From positions 1-45,548 of the forward strand of contig SYAN01000004.1 of assembly GCA_005787575.1 (NCBI GenBank): DNA of 45,548 nucleotides, given 5' to 3'. The stretch is from Actinomycetota bacterium (GTDB lineage Bacteria > Actinomycetota > Actinomycetes > Nanopelagicales > Nanopelagicaceae). Position numbers and translations under genes: made by a program. The notes under the pieces were generated by a model. That model did not search any database. It saw nothing but the letters and a program-made list of their open reading frames with translations, and was not told where the DNA came from. Shown here one piece after another: positions 7,359-15,728 of the stretch (positions within the stretch are counted from its first letter, which is position 1; the number at the start of each line of letters is the position of its first letter).

Positions 7359-7621
7359 CAGAGACGCTCATAAACTTTGGCCAGAGGGATCTTTCGAGCG
7401 ACCATCATCACTTGCAGGTGATAAAGCAACTGACTTATCTCATCCGCCAAGCGATCATCACTCTCATGTTCTGCAGCGAGCCAAACTTCGCCCGCCTCTT
7501 CCAAGATCTTCTTTCCTATCTCATGAACTCCCGAGTCAAGGAGTTCAACCGTTTTTGATTGTTCCGGGCGAAACTGAGCTCGCTCACTAAGTTCAGAGAA
7601 GAGTTGATCGAAAGATTTCAT
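7358..7621 (-). CDS. hisE: Phosphoribosyl-ATP pyrophosphatase
   Basis: Second step of histidine synthesis, phosphoribosyl-ATP to phosphoribosyl-AMP. The 87-residue all-alpha MazG-like protein has the metal-binding [13 protein letters not shown] at about 41-53 and [14 protein letters not shown] at about 60-73. It stands alone rather than fused to HisI, as usual in Actinobacteria. The ATG at 7621 has no Shine-Dalgarno but is preceded by TAGAAT with a 6-base spacer, so the hisE-hisG pair may start from its own leaderless promoter inside the end of rpe (stop 10 bases upstream). The remaining his genes are not in the window. Confidence 0.95.
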   Translation of the reverse strand: MKSFDQLFSELSERAQFRPEQSKTVELLDSGVHEIGKKILEEAGEVWLAAEHESDDRLADEISQLLYHLQVMMVARKIPLAKVYERL

Positions 7622-7627
7622 GCACGG

Positions 7628-7633
7628 ATTCTA
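7628..7633 (-). promoter_or_regulatory. Candidate -10 (TAGAAT) for hisE-hisG
   Basis: TAGAAT ends 6 bases before the hisE ATG. Its TAG is also the rpe stop codon (7633-7631). No Shine-Dalgarno is present, so a leaderless mRNA is inferred. No convincing -35 is visible. Confidence 0.4.
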
Positions 7634-8308
7634 TCTTCTTGACGCCAACGCTCGCTTCCGTAATTCCTCCACTATTCCAGCGGGGTTCTCACTCTTGTAA
7701 ACAGCGCTTCCAGCAACGAAAGTATCGGCCCCTGACGCGCTCGCTTCATCGATTGTGGCGAGAGCAATTCCCCCATCAACCTGGAGCCATGTATGTGCGA
7801 CGTCTTTGTCATCAATCCAACTCCTGAGCGTTTGCACCTTGGACATCATCTCTGACATGAAGCTCTGACCACCGAACCCTGGCTCCACAGTCATCACTAG
7901 GACCATATCCACCTTATCAAGAATTTCTTTCACTACTGCGACTGGTGTGGCAGGTTTAATCGCAACTCCACACCTAACACCTTCTGCCTTAATCAGACTG
8001 ATTGTCTGTGATAAATCCTTTGTCGCTTCGAAATGAACTGTGACTGAAAAAACGCCATTTGACTTCAAAGTTGCGTACTGAGGACCCCAATAATCAGCCT
8101 CGTTGACCATGAGATGCAGATCAATCGGCAGGAGCGATTGCTTTACGATTTTTCGTGTTTGCTCAAATGAATAAGTGAAATTCGGTACGAATTTATCGTC
8201 CATGATGTCAAGGTGTATGAAATCCGCAACCTCCTTGACTCGCTCAATTTCTTGCGCAAGGTTGTTTTGATCGGCATTGAGGACTGAGGGGCAAATTCTT
8301 ACAGTCAT
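7631..8308 (-). CDS. rpe: Ribulose-phosphate 3-epimerase
   Basis: Interconverts ribulose 5-phosphate and xylulose 5-phosphate in the pentose phosphate pathway. TIM-barrel motifs in order: CPSVLNAD near the N-terminus, HLDIMDDKFVPN (metal and catalytic His/Asp), DLHLMV, TVEPGFGGQSF, VDGGI, and FVAGSAVY (phosphate binding). About 225 residues, the usual length. Two adjacent ATGs exist (8311 and 8308). The second sits 5 bases from the AAGGGGG ribosome binding site and overlaps the rsmB stop by one base (TGATG), so it is preferred. It is coupled to rsmB upstream. Confidence 0.96.
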   Translation of the reverse strand: MTVRICPSVLNADQNNLAQEIERVKEVADFIHLDIMDDKFVPNFTYSFEQTRKIVKQSLLPIDLHLMVNEADYWGPQYATLKSNGVFSVTVHFEATKDLSQTISLIKAEGVRCGVAIKPATPVAVVKEILDKVDMVLVMTVEPGFGGQSFMSEMMSKVQTLRSWIDDKDVAHTWLQVDGGIALATIDEASASGADTFVAGSAVYKSENPAGIVEELRKRALASRR

Positions 8309-9567
8309 CATTTCCCCCTTTGTAATAAGGCTAGAAACATACCGTCGGTGCCGTGTTCGGCAGTCATGAGTTGCATCATGCCATCTGCTGCTACAGAACT
8401 TCTGAATCTTTCGCTGAGGTTTGCTTTTTCGATTGGCAATACCCTGAAGTCAGGATGGAATTTAAGGAAATCCGCTACCTGAGCCCTGGTTTCCAGCGGA
8501 TGCGGTGAACATGTCACATAAAAGATGATCCCACCAACTCGTACCAGTTTTGCAGCTGAACCTAAAAGTTCTCTTTGGAGTTTCACCAGAGATTTCAGGT
8601 CAGCTTCGCTCCTTCGCCACCTTGCATCAGGTCTTCTCCTCAAAGCGCCAAGGCCGGTACAGGGCGCATCCAGGAGAATGCGATCGAAGGAATTCTCAGC
8701 AAAGCCAGATTCCCTCGCATCCTTAACCGAGATTTCAAACCCGTTACTCCTCTTGCGTATCAGTTCAGCGCGATGTGGGTGCAGTTCGATGCCACGGAGT
8801 CGAGACTCGTTAAGAAAATGTGCAAGGTAGGCAAATTTTCCGCCCGGTCCGGCACAGAGATCTAGCCAATTGAGCTCGTGTTCTGGATCAGTAGCGAGGG
8901 CGATTTCGCAGACCAGTTGAGAGCCAAAATCCTGTACAAAGCTCCTACCACTCTTGATTGAGGAAACTGCCGATGGCGGCTTCGTGAGGGTGTAGCCAAA
9001 GGGAAGACTCATCTCGCGGATGCCTTCCTCTTGAGTTAATGGATCGAAAGAGACTGCCTGCACCTGGGCGCTTTGATTATGACTCGACAATTCATCAAGC
9101 AATGCATCGCCTTTAAGCAAGAGTGAGAAGGCATCAACAATCCATTTAGGGTGAGAAGTCCTGATTTCTAATGAGAGGTCAACCTCTTCTTTCAAGCCCT
9201 CTCTTTCTCGGCAAGCTCGGCGAAGTACGGCGTTGACGAAACTTGATCGGGCCTTTCCAAGAACCATCTTCGAAGTATCCACATACTCATTTACCAACGC
9301 ATAATCTGCAGTAGTCATAAAAAGAACTTCGTAGATGCCAAGACGCAACAACTCACGTGTTTCATCATCGACTGGTCGTTCAATAAGGCTTTCAACTGCA
9401 TGATCTAAACGGGAACGCATTCTCGTGCTTCCGAAAATAAGTTCTGTTGCAAAAGCCCGCTCTCCGGGTTTTATCCGTTCGTGCACATCATCTATCGTCA
9501 AGTTGATGTAGGAATCATTCTTAGCAGTGTCCCTGAGGAATTCCCAAGCTGCTCGCCTCGTCTTCAC
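8308..9567 (-). CDS. rsmB: 16S rRNA (cytosine-5) methyltransferase RsmB/Sun family
   Basis: Methylates a cytosine of 16S rRNA (C967 in E. coli) using SAM. An N-terminal NusB-like RNA-binding domain (about 1-130) is followed by a SAM-dependent domain with LDLCAGPGGK (SAM binding), DAPCTGLGALRRRPDARWR (motif IV with its Cys) and FYVTCSPHPLET (motif VI with the catalytic Cys). I place the start at GTG 9567, one base after the fmt stop. An upstream GTG at 9624 would add 19 residues and overlap fmt by 56 bases. The order def-fmt-rsmB-rpe is common in Actinobacteria. Confidence 0.9.
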   Translation of the reverse strand: MKTRRAAWEFLRDTAKNDSYINLTIDDVHERIKPGERAFATELIFGSTRMRSRLDHAVESLIERPVDDETRELLRLGIYEVLFMTTADYALVNEYVDTSKMVLGKARSSFVNAVLRRACREREGLKEEVDLSLEIRTSHPKWIVDAFSLLLKGDALLDELSSHNQSAQVQAVSFDPLTQEEGIREMSLPFGYTLTKPPSAVSSIKSGRSFVQDFGSQLVCEIALATDPEHELNWLDLCAGPGGKFAYLAHFLNESRLRGIELHPHRAELIRKRSNGFEISVKDARESGFAENSFDRILLDAPCTGLGALRRRPDARWRRSEADLKSLVKLQRELLGSAAKLVRVGGIIFYVTCSPHPLETRAQVADFLKFHPDFRVLPIEKANLSERFRSSVAADGMMQLMTAEHGTDGMFLALLQRGK

Positions 9568-9568
9568 C

Positions 9569-10483
9569 TCACTCAATTGGATGCGCCTGTCTGAGATCTC
9601 TCCCGCGGAGAAATTCCGACCCACTCATCTCACGTTTCCCTTCAGGAGTGATCTTCTCTATTTCGATCGACCCATCTCTCGTGCCAATAAGTAACTTCCC
9701 ATGCTCGTCCGTTATGTGATTCTCTTCAACTTTGATAGATGATGGTCGTGCCTTACTGATAATCATTCTCTGTCCTCGATAAAGAAACCAAACCCCCGGT
9801 TGCGAAGTAAAAGCCCTTATCTGGGCCATAAGTTCTACTGAGGTTGAGCCGAGCCTGAGGCGTAGCTCTCTCTTGTCGATCTTTGGCGCATTACTTGATT
9901 GACCCTGCTGAGGTATAGGCGCGATCCTTCCTTCGATCATCGCAACCGCATCCATCAGTTGTGTCGCACCGATTTCCGCCATTCGTTCTAAGGCCTCAGT
10001 TGCGCACTCATCTTGCGCATATGTAAACGAAGACTGTACATAGATAGGACCGGTATCCATGCCACGATCTATCTTGAATGTCGTCACTCCCGATTCTCTC
10101 TCTCCTGCGAGCAGAGATCTTTGCACCGGTGCCGCTCCGCGCCACAAAGGAAGCTTTGAAAAATGAATGTTGAGCCAACCATGCAATGGAAGTCCGAGGG
10201 CCTCTTCTTTGATTAAGCGGCCATAAGCAAGTGTCACCACGAGATCCGGCCCCAGGCTTTGTAAAACTTGCTGGAGATCACCGTCGCTCTCCGGGGCAAA
10301 GCACGGAATACTCCCCCATTCTTTTGAGACCAATTCTCGGAAGGGATTGGGTTTTGCACTTCCACTTCTTCCTTTTGGCTGATCTGGCATCGTGATGAAG
10401 CCAACGATTTCGTTCTGGGAATGCTCAAGTGCTTCTATGACGACGCGAGCGAGTAGAGAAGATGAAGCTATTGCTATCTTCAC
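9569..10483 (-). CDS. fmt: Methionyl-tRNA formyltransferase
   Basis: Formylates initiator Met-tRNA with 10-formyltetrahydrofolate. The 304-residue protein has the catalytic segment NIHFSKLPLWRGAAPVQ near residues 105-121 (Asn and His; canonical form NxHxSLLPxWRG) and the following GVTTFKIDRGMDTGPI with the catalytic Asp. The C-terminal tRNA-binding domain is present. The start is GTG at 10483, 16 bases after the def stop, with no strong Shine-Dalgarno. def and fmt are functionally paired: one adds the formyl group, the other removes it from the finished chain. Confidence 0.96.
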   Translation of the reverse strand: MKIAIASSSLLARVVIEALEHSQNEIVGFITMPDQPKGRSGSAKPNPFRELVSKEWGSIPCFAPESDGDLQQVLQSLGPDLVVTLAYGRLIKEEALGLPLHGWLNIHFSKLPLWRGAAPVQRSLLAGERESGVTTFKIDRGMDTGPIYVQSSFTYAQDECATEALERMAEIGATQLMDAVAMIEGRIAPIPQQGQSSNAPKIDKRELRLRLGSTSVELMAQIRAFTSQPGVWFLYRGQRMIISKARPSSIKVEENHITDEHGKLLIGTRDGSIEIEKITPEGKREMSGSEFLRGRDLRQAHPIE

Positions 10484-10499
10484 TTGCGATGCCGATTCT

Positions 10500-11048
10500 T
10501 CACATCACCAATCCACGTGTCGAGTGCGGTGATAACTTGATCACTGGTGCGCCCTGTTCTTGAAACCATTCCGATGCTCGAATTTCCTTCATTGCGGCCT
10601 TGCGGTTCTCCGGCTTCATTCGATCGATAAAAAGGACGCCGTCGAGATGATCAACCTCATGTTGAAGTGCTCGGGCTAAGAACTCGCTCCCATCAACCAC
10701 AATTGGTTCACCATGCATCGTGAATCCTTTGGCGACCGCACGCAAAGCCCTCGGCGTATCAAAATGGATTTCCGGGAAGGATAAACAACCCTCTTCGCCG
10801 TCCTGCATTTCGTCGGAGAGATCCAAGGTGGGATTTATCAAGTGCCCCAACTCCCCATCAACATGCCAAGTGAAGACTCTCAGGCCGACTCCGATTTGTG
10901 GAGCAGCAAGGCCAGCTCCCGGTGCGTCGAGCATCGTTTCGGTCAGATCTGCAACCAAAGTTCTGAGCTCTTTGTCGAAGGCCGTGACTTCGCTGGCGCG
11001 GGTGGTCAGTACTGGGTCTCCGAAATGTCGAATAGGTTGAATCGCCAC
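10500..11048 (-). CDS. def: Peptide deformylase
   Basis: Metallo-hydrolase that removes the N-formyl group from nascent proteins. All three family motifs are present: GAGLAAPQIG (near 44-53), EGCLSFPE (metal Cys, near 86-93) and QHEVDHLDG (metal His pair and catalytic Glu, near 129-137). Length 182 is normal, with an actinobacterial-style tail of about 30 residues. The start is GTG at 11048. There is no Shine-Dalgarno; TAAGAT lies 6 bases upstream, so def may head its own leaderless transcript def-fmt-rsmB-rpe. Confidence 0.96.
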   Translation of the reverse strand: MAIQPIRHFGDPVLTTRASEVTAFDKELRTLVADLTETMLDAPGAGLAAPQIGVGLRVFTWHVDGELGHLINPTLDLSDEMQDGEEGCLSFPEIHFDTPRALRAVAKGFTMHGEPIVVDGSEFLARALQHEVDHLDGVLFIDRMKPENRKAAMKEIRASEWFQEQGAPVIKLSPHSTRGLVM

Positions 11049-11054
11049 TATCGA

Positions 11055-11060
11055 ATCTTA
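11055..11060 (-). promoter_or_regulatory. Candidate -10 (TAAGAT) for def-fmt-rsmB-rpe
   Basis: TAAGAT ends 6 bases before the def GTG start. Its TAA is the priA stop codon (11060-11058). Same spacing as the candidate elements before hisE, rel, serB and the DUF554 gene. Confidence 0.4.
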
Positions 11061-12965
11061 CAGATAATCGGGCTCAAGTATGAATGAAATCGGCGACAAT
11101 CGCTTCGAACTTCTCAATCTGATCACACCTTGCAGTAACTGCAAGAGTTCGAAGCGTCTATTTCTCGAAACCTTGACCAAGAATTTTGATTCTTGAATTG
11201 GAAAGATGAAACTTGCCTTCTCGGCGAAAAGTCGGTCGCCTTCCAGATTTGTTCTCAATCGTGAGAGAACTGAAGGTTCACCGCGAATCTCGGCTACAAC
11301 AGAAAATGGAGGCAAGTTGAGATTTCGACGCTCCTTGAGAGATTCAGCCAAACTTTGTGAATATTCGCCACTTCGTATCGCTCGAAACTCGGGATGGCCC
11401 GCATCTAAATCCGCGAGGACAACTCCATCTTTGGGGGAAAGAAGTCCTAACGCCCGCCCCCACCGGACTCTCGACTCTTCATGATTTGTAAACGATGGCG
11501 AATTGAATAGTCCATTGCCACCTATCAGAGCGATTATTTGATATCCGGATGCCCTTCCAGATTCATCAACGATAATAGGTTCACATCCATGTGTAGCAAG
11601 CACAATGAGTGCTCCGGAATCCGATTGCCTTATTTCAGGCTTGTACGAATCCGAATTTGAAAGCATCACCGTTGACCCCGAAATGCTTTTGCCCAGAGTC
11701 AGAGCCCACTTCTCTGCTCCACCTTTGTATGAGAGGAACTTCTCTCCGTGACAGTGTTTACAGCGGGGCGTCAAGATCACTTTCGCGCAACGGGAGCATT
11801 CCAGATGACCTCCCCGCTCCCTCATCCTCATTGGAAACCCACAATCACAGCGCAAGACATTCTTACAGAGAGCACAAAGCATTGATGAGACGAAGGACCG
11901 ATCATTGATGCTCACCAAGATATTTGATTTGGAACGTGGTGGAATCAACTTGGCGATGGTTTTAACCAATTCGCTTGAGTTCACTGATCGAACATTGCGA
12001 GCGGTAAGAAACCGCTTTCTCGAATACGCCAAAGTCATTCCAGAAGCAAGCATTTCCATCGTTGGTGCATGATTTACAGCGAGAAAATGTTGGCATTCCT
12101 GCCACATCGCCATCTCATCAACTCGAAAATAGGGATGACGACGTTCTCGATAGTTTGAATCACCAGCGTCGAGGACAATAACGCGTTCGGGACGAAATGG
12201 CGCAAGCGCGGCAGTACGAGTGCCGATCAGAACTTTCACTCGCCCTTGAAGAAGAAGCTGGTGCAGTTCGGCCCGTTCGCTCTCAGTTCGGGATGAATGA
12301 AGGACTGCGACATCCGAAATTCCAATTTCTCTCAAGGCCACGATTAGACGATTGATGAGAGACTCCTGAGGGATCAAAACCAAAGTGCTTTTAGAATCAC
12401 TCGCCAGTAGTGAAGCGATAACTCGTTCCCAGAGGATTCCAGGGGTAAGAATCAATCCCATCTGCCTCGATTTGAGCCAACTTGTACCAAAATAGTCTGC
12501 CACGAATCTTTGATGTTTCTCCTGCACGGCAATGACACCTTCAAAAATTCCCTTTTGAAGTTTGCCTTCGGGCGCTTTCCTGGGGACTGCCAGATTGAGG
12601 ATGCTATGGAGCGAACCTCCATAGAGCGATGAAATCCTTCGAGATCTCTCCAGAAGACCAGGATCGAACCATCGATGGTTGTTGACGACTTTCTCAATTT
12701 CCTTCAGTTCGTGGCTCTTGCCCTGATCCTGCTGGGCAATGTCGATCAATTCAGTGACAAATCCAGTAGTCTTCTGCGAACCAAATGGGATTCTCACAAG
12801 TGAGCCGAGCCCGATGTTGAGATGGTCTGGAACCAAATAACTGTATTCACCCTCGAGATGAGGCACTGGAACTTTGACGGAAACCGATGCAATCCGATTA
12901 CAGGAATGCGAAGTGGAGGACCTGAGACCCGGAGCGGGCGGATTCTTCAATTTGAGCGGTTTCAC
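11058..12965 (-). CDS. priA: PriA-like replication restart protein lacking helicase motifs
   Basis: Primosomal protein N' family, which recognises stalled replication forks. The 635-residue protein keeps the N-terminal DNA-binding fold (VPVPHLEGEYSYLVP, then VRIPFGSQKTTGFV) and the zinc-binding Cys cluster in the middle (CALC, CDC, CSRC and CKHC at about 375-415). The Walker A site GxTGSGKT is missing: the corresponding region reads LILTPGILWERVIAS. The DEEH box is replaced by VLDAGDSNYRERRHPYFRVDE. Mycobacterial PriA is likewise recorded as lacking helicase motifs, so this is an actinobacterial trait and the protein probably acts as a structural loader. The start is GTG at 12965, 11 bases after metK, without a clear Shine-Dalgarno. 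Confidence 0.9.
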   Translation of the reverse strand: MKPLKLKNPPAPGLRSSTSHSCNRIASVSVKVPVPHLEGEYSYLVPDHLNIGLGSLVRIPFGSQKTTGFVTELIDIAQQDQGKSHELKEIEKVVNNHRWFDPGLLERSRRISSLYGGSLHSILNLAVPRKAPEGKLQKGIFEGVIAVQEKHQRFVADYFGTSWLKSRQMGLILTPGILWERVIASLLASDSKSTLVLIPQESLINRLIVALREIGISDVAVLHSSRTESERAELHQLLLQGRVKVLIGTRTAALAPFRPERVIVLDAGDSNYRERRHPYFRVDEMAMWQECQHFLAVNHAPTMEMLASGMTLAYSRKRFLTARNVRSVNSSELVKTIAKLIPPRSKSNILVSINDRSFVSSMLCALCKNVLRCDCGFPMRMRERGGHLECSRCAKVILTPRCKHCHGEKFLSYKGGAEKWALTLGKSISGSTVMLSNSDSYKPEIRQSDSGALIVLATHGCEPIIVDESGRASGYQIIALIGGNGLFNSPSFTNHEESRVRWGRALGLLSPKDGVVLADLDAGHPEFRAIRSGEYSQSLAESLKERRNLNLPPFSVVAEIRGEPSVLSRLRTNLEGDRLFAEKASFIFPIQESKFLVKVSRNRRFELLQLLQGVIRLRSSKRLSPISFILEPDYL

Positions 12966-12973
12966 CGCGTTAA

Positions 12974-12979
12974 AGGCTA
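12974..12979 (-). promoter_or_regulatory. Possible -10 (TAGCCT) for priA
   Basis: TAGCCT ends 8 bases before the priA GTG, and its TAG is the metK stop codon. It is weaker than the other candidates because of the longer spacer and poorer consensus. Confidence 0.25.
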
Positions 12980-14176
12980 CCCCTTGATGACGTCAGCGAG
13001 TTTCGATGCCCGGTCCGCCTTCTCCCAGGTGAACTCCGGCAGTTCACGACCGAAGTGTCCATAGGCTGCAGTTTTGCCATAGATCGGCCGCAACAAATCT
13101 AAGTCTGAGATAAGAGCAGCAGGCCTGAGATCGAATACTTTGGTGATTGCATCGCTAATTTGGGTATCTGGAACTTTTCCTGTGCCGAAGGTTTCGACAA
13201 AAAGTCCAACAGGCTGCGCCTTTCCGATTGCGTAGGCAATCTGCACTTCACATCGATCGGCAAGACCCGCCGCAACGACATTTTTCGCCACCCAGCGCAT
13301 TGCATATGCTGCAGATCTATCAACCTTTGATGGATCTTTGCCGCTGAACGCGCCGCCACCATGTCTTGCCATACCGCCATAGGAATCAACGATGATTTTT
13401 CGCCCAGTAAGTCCTGCGTCACCCATCGGTCCACCAATCACAAATCGCCCCGTTGGATTGATCAGGGTGCGCACTTTAGAAGTATCTATAACTAAGTCGC
13501 TGAGAACTGCGTCAATTACATGCTCTTTAATCTCAGGTGCCAACTTGCCTTCGACATCCACAGCTGATGCATGCTGGCTCGAAATGACTACGGTATCGAT
13601 GCTGACTGGTGTATCCCCATCGTATGCGATCGTGACTTGAGTCTTTCCATCGGGCCGAAGGTACGGAAGGAGTCCGCTCTTTCTGACCAAAGTAAGCCTT
13701 TCAGCGAGTCGATGCGCCAACCAAATTGGCAGAGGCATCAAGGTTGGAGTCTCTCTGCTCGCATAACCGAACATCAACCCTTGGTCACCAGCTCCTTGTA
13801 GATCAAAGGGATCACTTGATTGAGTTACACGCTTCTCCACGGCACTGTCGACACCTTGCGCAATATCGCTTGACTGCTGACCAATCGAGATTGAGACGCC
13901 GCAACTATTCCCGTCAAATCCCTTCTCTGAACTGTCATAGCCAATTCCAAGGACGGTATCCCTCACAAGTGAAATGACATCTGCAAAACCCTCTGTCGTA
14001 ACCTCACCAGCAACATGGACTTGCCCGGTGGTTATCAGGGTCTCAACCGCAACACGCGACTTTCTATCTTGGCGCAACAAATCATCGAGAATCGCGTCGG
14101 AAATCTGATCAGCAATCTTGTCGGGGTGGCCCTCGGTTACAGACTCAGAGGTGAACAAGCGAACTGCTTTACTCAT
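12977..14176 (-). CDS. metK: S-adenosylmethionine synthetase
   Basis: Makes SAM from methionine and ATP. The 399-residue protein has [20 protein letters not shown] at the N-terminus (ATP and Mg site), [12 protein letters not shown] (about 125-136, family signature) and the glycine-rich [19 protein letters not shown] (about 260-278, phosphate loop). The ATG at 14176 overlaps the coaBC stop by 8 bases, and AGGG lies 8 bases upstream within coaBC, so the two are coupled. The order rpoZ-coaBC-metK-priA is the standard actinobacterial one. Confidence 0.98.
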   Translation of the reverse strand: MSKAVRLFTSESVTEGHPDKIADQISDAILDDLLRQDRKSRVAVETLITTGQVHVAGEVTTEGFADVISLVRDTVLGIGYDSSEKGFDGNSCGVSISIGQQSSDIAQGVDSAVEKRVTQSSDPFDLQGAGDQGLMFGYASRETPTLMPLPIWLAHRLAERLTLVRKSGLLPYLRPDGKTQVTIAYDGDTPVSIDTVVISSQHASAVDVEGKLAPEIKEHVIDAVLSDLVIDTSKVRTLINPTGRFVIGGPMGDAGLTGRKIIVDSYGGMARHGGGAFSGKDPSKVDRSAAYAMRWVAKNVVAAGLADRCEVQIAYAIGKAQPVGLFVETFGTGKVPDTQISDAITKVFDLRPAALISDLDLLRPIYGKTAAYGHFGRELPEFTWEKADRASKLADVIKG

Positions 14177-15383
14177 GACTTACCCTCTCTTTGATCTGGT
14201 CTAACAAAGTGTCAGCCAGTCTTTCCTTTGTGACGTCATTAATCGAAGTGATAGTTCCTTCTCGAGTGATGATTGCACCTCTTGTGATCTCTGATCCAAA
14301 GACTTTCCCATCTGAGACGTCGTTGACATAAATCAGGTCAGCGCCCTTTCGCGCCAGTTTGGATTTTCCAGCTTCAATCAACGCCGCCTCGTCGCCTTCG
14401 GTTTCCGCTGCGAAGCCGGCAATAACCTGGCCCCGTCGCTTCTTCGCAGAAAACTCAGCAAGCAAATCTGGATTTTCTTCCAAAATAAGAGCACCCAACT
14501 TATCTTTCTTTATCTTGTTACTAGAAACCGATACTGGCTTGGCATCTGCAACCGCTGCGCTCATGACCAGGACATCGACATCATCAAATCTAGTCAGGAT
14601 CTCTTCTCGCATCTGAAGAGCACTTTCGATTTCAACGGTCTCGATACCCTCTATAACTGGCAGTTCATTGGGCCCTAGAAGAAGGGTTACCGTGGCTCCG
14701 CGCATAGCGGCTTGGTGAGCAATTGCCCAACCCTGCTTCCCGCTCGAGCGATTTCCGATGTAACGCACTGGATCTATTGGCTCTCGAGTTCCACCCGCGG
14801 TAACTAACATTCTCACTCCGACGAGATCGGCGCAGTAGCCGTAACTCTCTTCAATAAACGTGATGATTGCAGCAGTTTCAGGAAAACGGCCGACCCCAGA
14901 ATCCGCTCCGGTGAGCCTTCCAGTCGCCGGCTCCATGACAAATAGGCCACGATCTCGAAGCTTCTCTACATTCTCCACGGTGGCTGGGTTGAACCACATC
15001 TTTGGATGCATCGCGGGAATCAGCATCACAGGAGCCGTTGTGCTCAATACTGTATTTGTAAGTAAGTCATCCGCACGACCTTGTGCGATTCTGGCGATCA
15101 AGTCGGCAGTGGCAGGCGCTATCACCACAAGATTTGCCTTATCCCCAAGCGCCACATGAGGTACATCTGCGACATGCTCCCAAAGTTCACTCTGGGCTTT
15201 GCGCCCCGAGAGCGCTTCCCACGTTGCCTTCCCGACGAAGTTCAGTGAATTTGGCGTTGGAACAACCGTGACAAGAAAACCATTATCTTGAAGGCGTCGC
15301 AATAAGTCGGCGGATTTATAAGCGGCAATCCCTGCTCCGACACCGAGGATTAATTCTCTACCTCTGGGGAATTTCGTGGTCAC
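14169..15383 (-). CDS. coaBC: Bifunctional phosphopantothenoylcysteine decarboxylase / phosphopantothenate-cysteine ligase
   Basis: Performs two steps of coenzyme A synthesis, adding Cys to 4'-phosphopantothenate (CoaB) and decarboxylating the product (CoaC, FMN-dependent). The N-terminal flavoprotein domain (about 1-180) has [39 protein letters not shown] with the catalytic His, and PAMHPKMW. The C-terminal ligase domain (about 190-404) has [23 protein letters not shown] and [10 protein letters not shown]. The start is GTG at 15383, 12 bases after rpoZ, with AGAGGT upstream. Confidence 0.97.
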   Translation of the reverse strand: MTTKFPRGRELILGVGAGIAAYKSADLLRRLQDNGFLVTVVPTPNSLNFVGKATWEALSGRKAQSELWEHVADVPHVALGDKANLVVIAPATADLIARIAQGRADDLLTNTVLSTTAPVMLIPAMHPKMWFNPATVENVEKLRDRGLFVMEPATGRLTGADSGVGRFPETAAIITFIEESYGYCADLVGVRMLVTAGGTREPIDPVRYIGNRSSGKQGWAIAHQAAMRGATVTLLLGPNELPVIEGIETVEIESALQMREEILTRFDDVDVLVMSAAVADAKPVSVSSNKIKKDKLGALILEENPDLLAEFSAKKRRGQVIAGFAAETEGDEAALIEAGKSKLARKGADLIYVNDVSDGKVFGSEITRGAIITREGTITSINDVTKERLADTLLDQIKERVSHE

Positions 15384-15395
15384 CGACGTGACCTC

Positions 15396-15662
15396 TTACT
15401 TGCTCTGAGTCGGTTCCAATTGCTCAATGGAGAGGAGGTCTTGGTTGATTTCACGTAGCGCTATCGAAAGAGGCTTCTCGTGAACATTCGTCTCAACCAA
15501 GGGACCCACATATTCCAAGAGCCCTTCACCGAGCTGCGAGTAATAGGCGTTGATCTGTCGCGCACGCTTTGCTGCGTATAGAACGAGACTGTACTTAGAA
15601 CCGGACTTCTCCAAGAGTTGATCAATCGGAGGGTTCGTAATTCCTTCAGTCTTGATTTCCAT
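15396..15662 (-). CDS. rpoZ: RNA polymerase omega subunit
   Basis: Small subunit that aids assembly of the beta' subunit of RNA polymerase. The protein of 88 residues has the conserved [20 protein letters not shown] and [12 protein letters not shown] helices, plus the actinobacterial segment [19 protein letters not shown] chose ATG 15662 (MEIKTEG) because AAGGA is placed 9 bases before it; a GTG at 15683 would put this ribosome binding site inside the gene. It lies between gmk and coaBC, its usual place. Confidence 0.95.
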   Translation of the reverse strand: MEIKTEGITNPPIDQLLEKSGSKYSLVLYAAKRARQINAYYSQLGEGLLEYVGPLVETNVHEKPLSIALREINQDLLSIEQLEPTQSK

Positions 15663-15728
15663 TGTCGCGCTTCCTTCTTTCACATCAGAACTTTTGAGTT
15701 CAACGTGTATTTGTGCGGGGGCTCCCGG

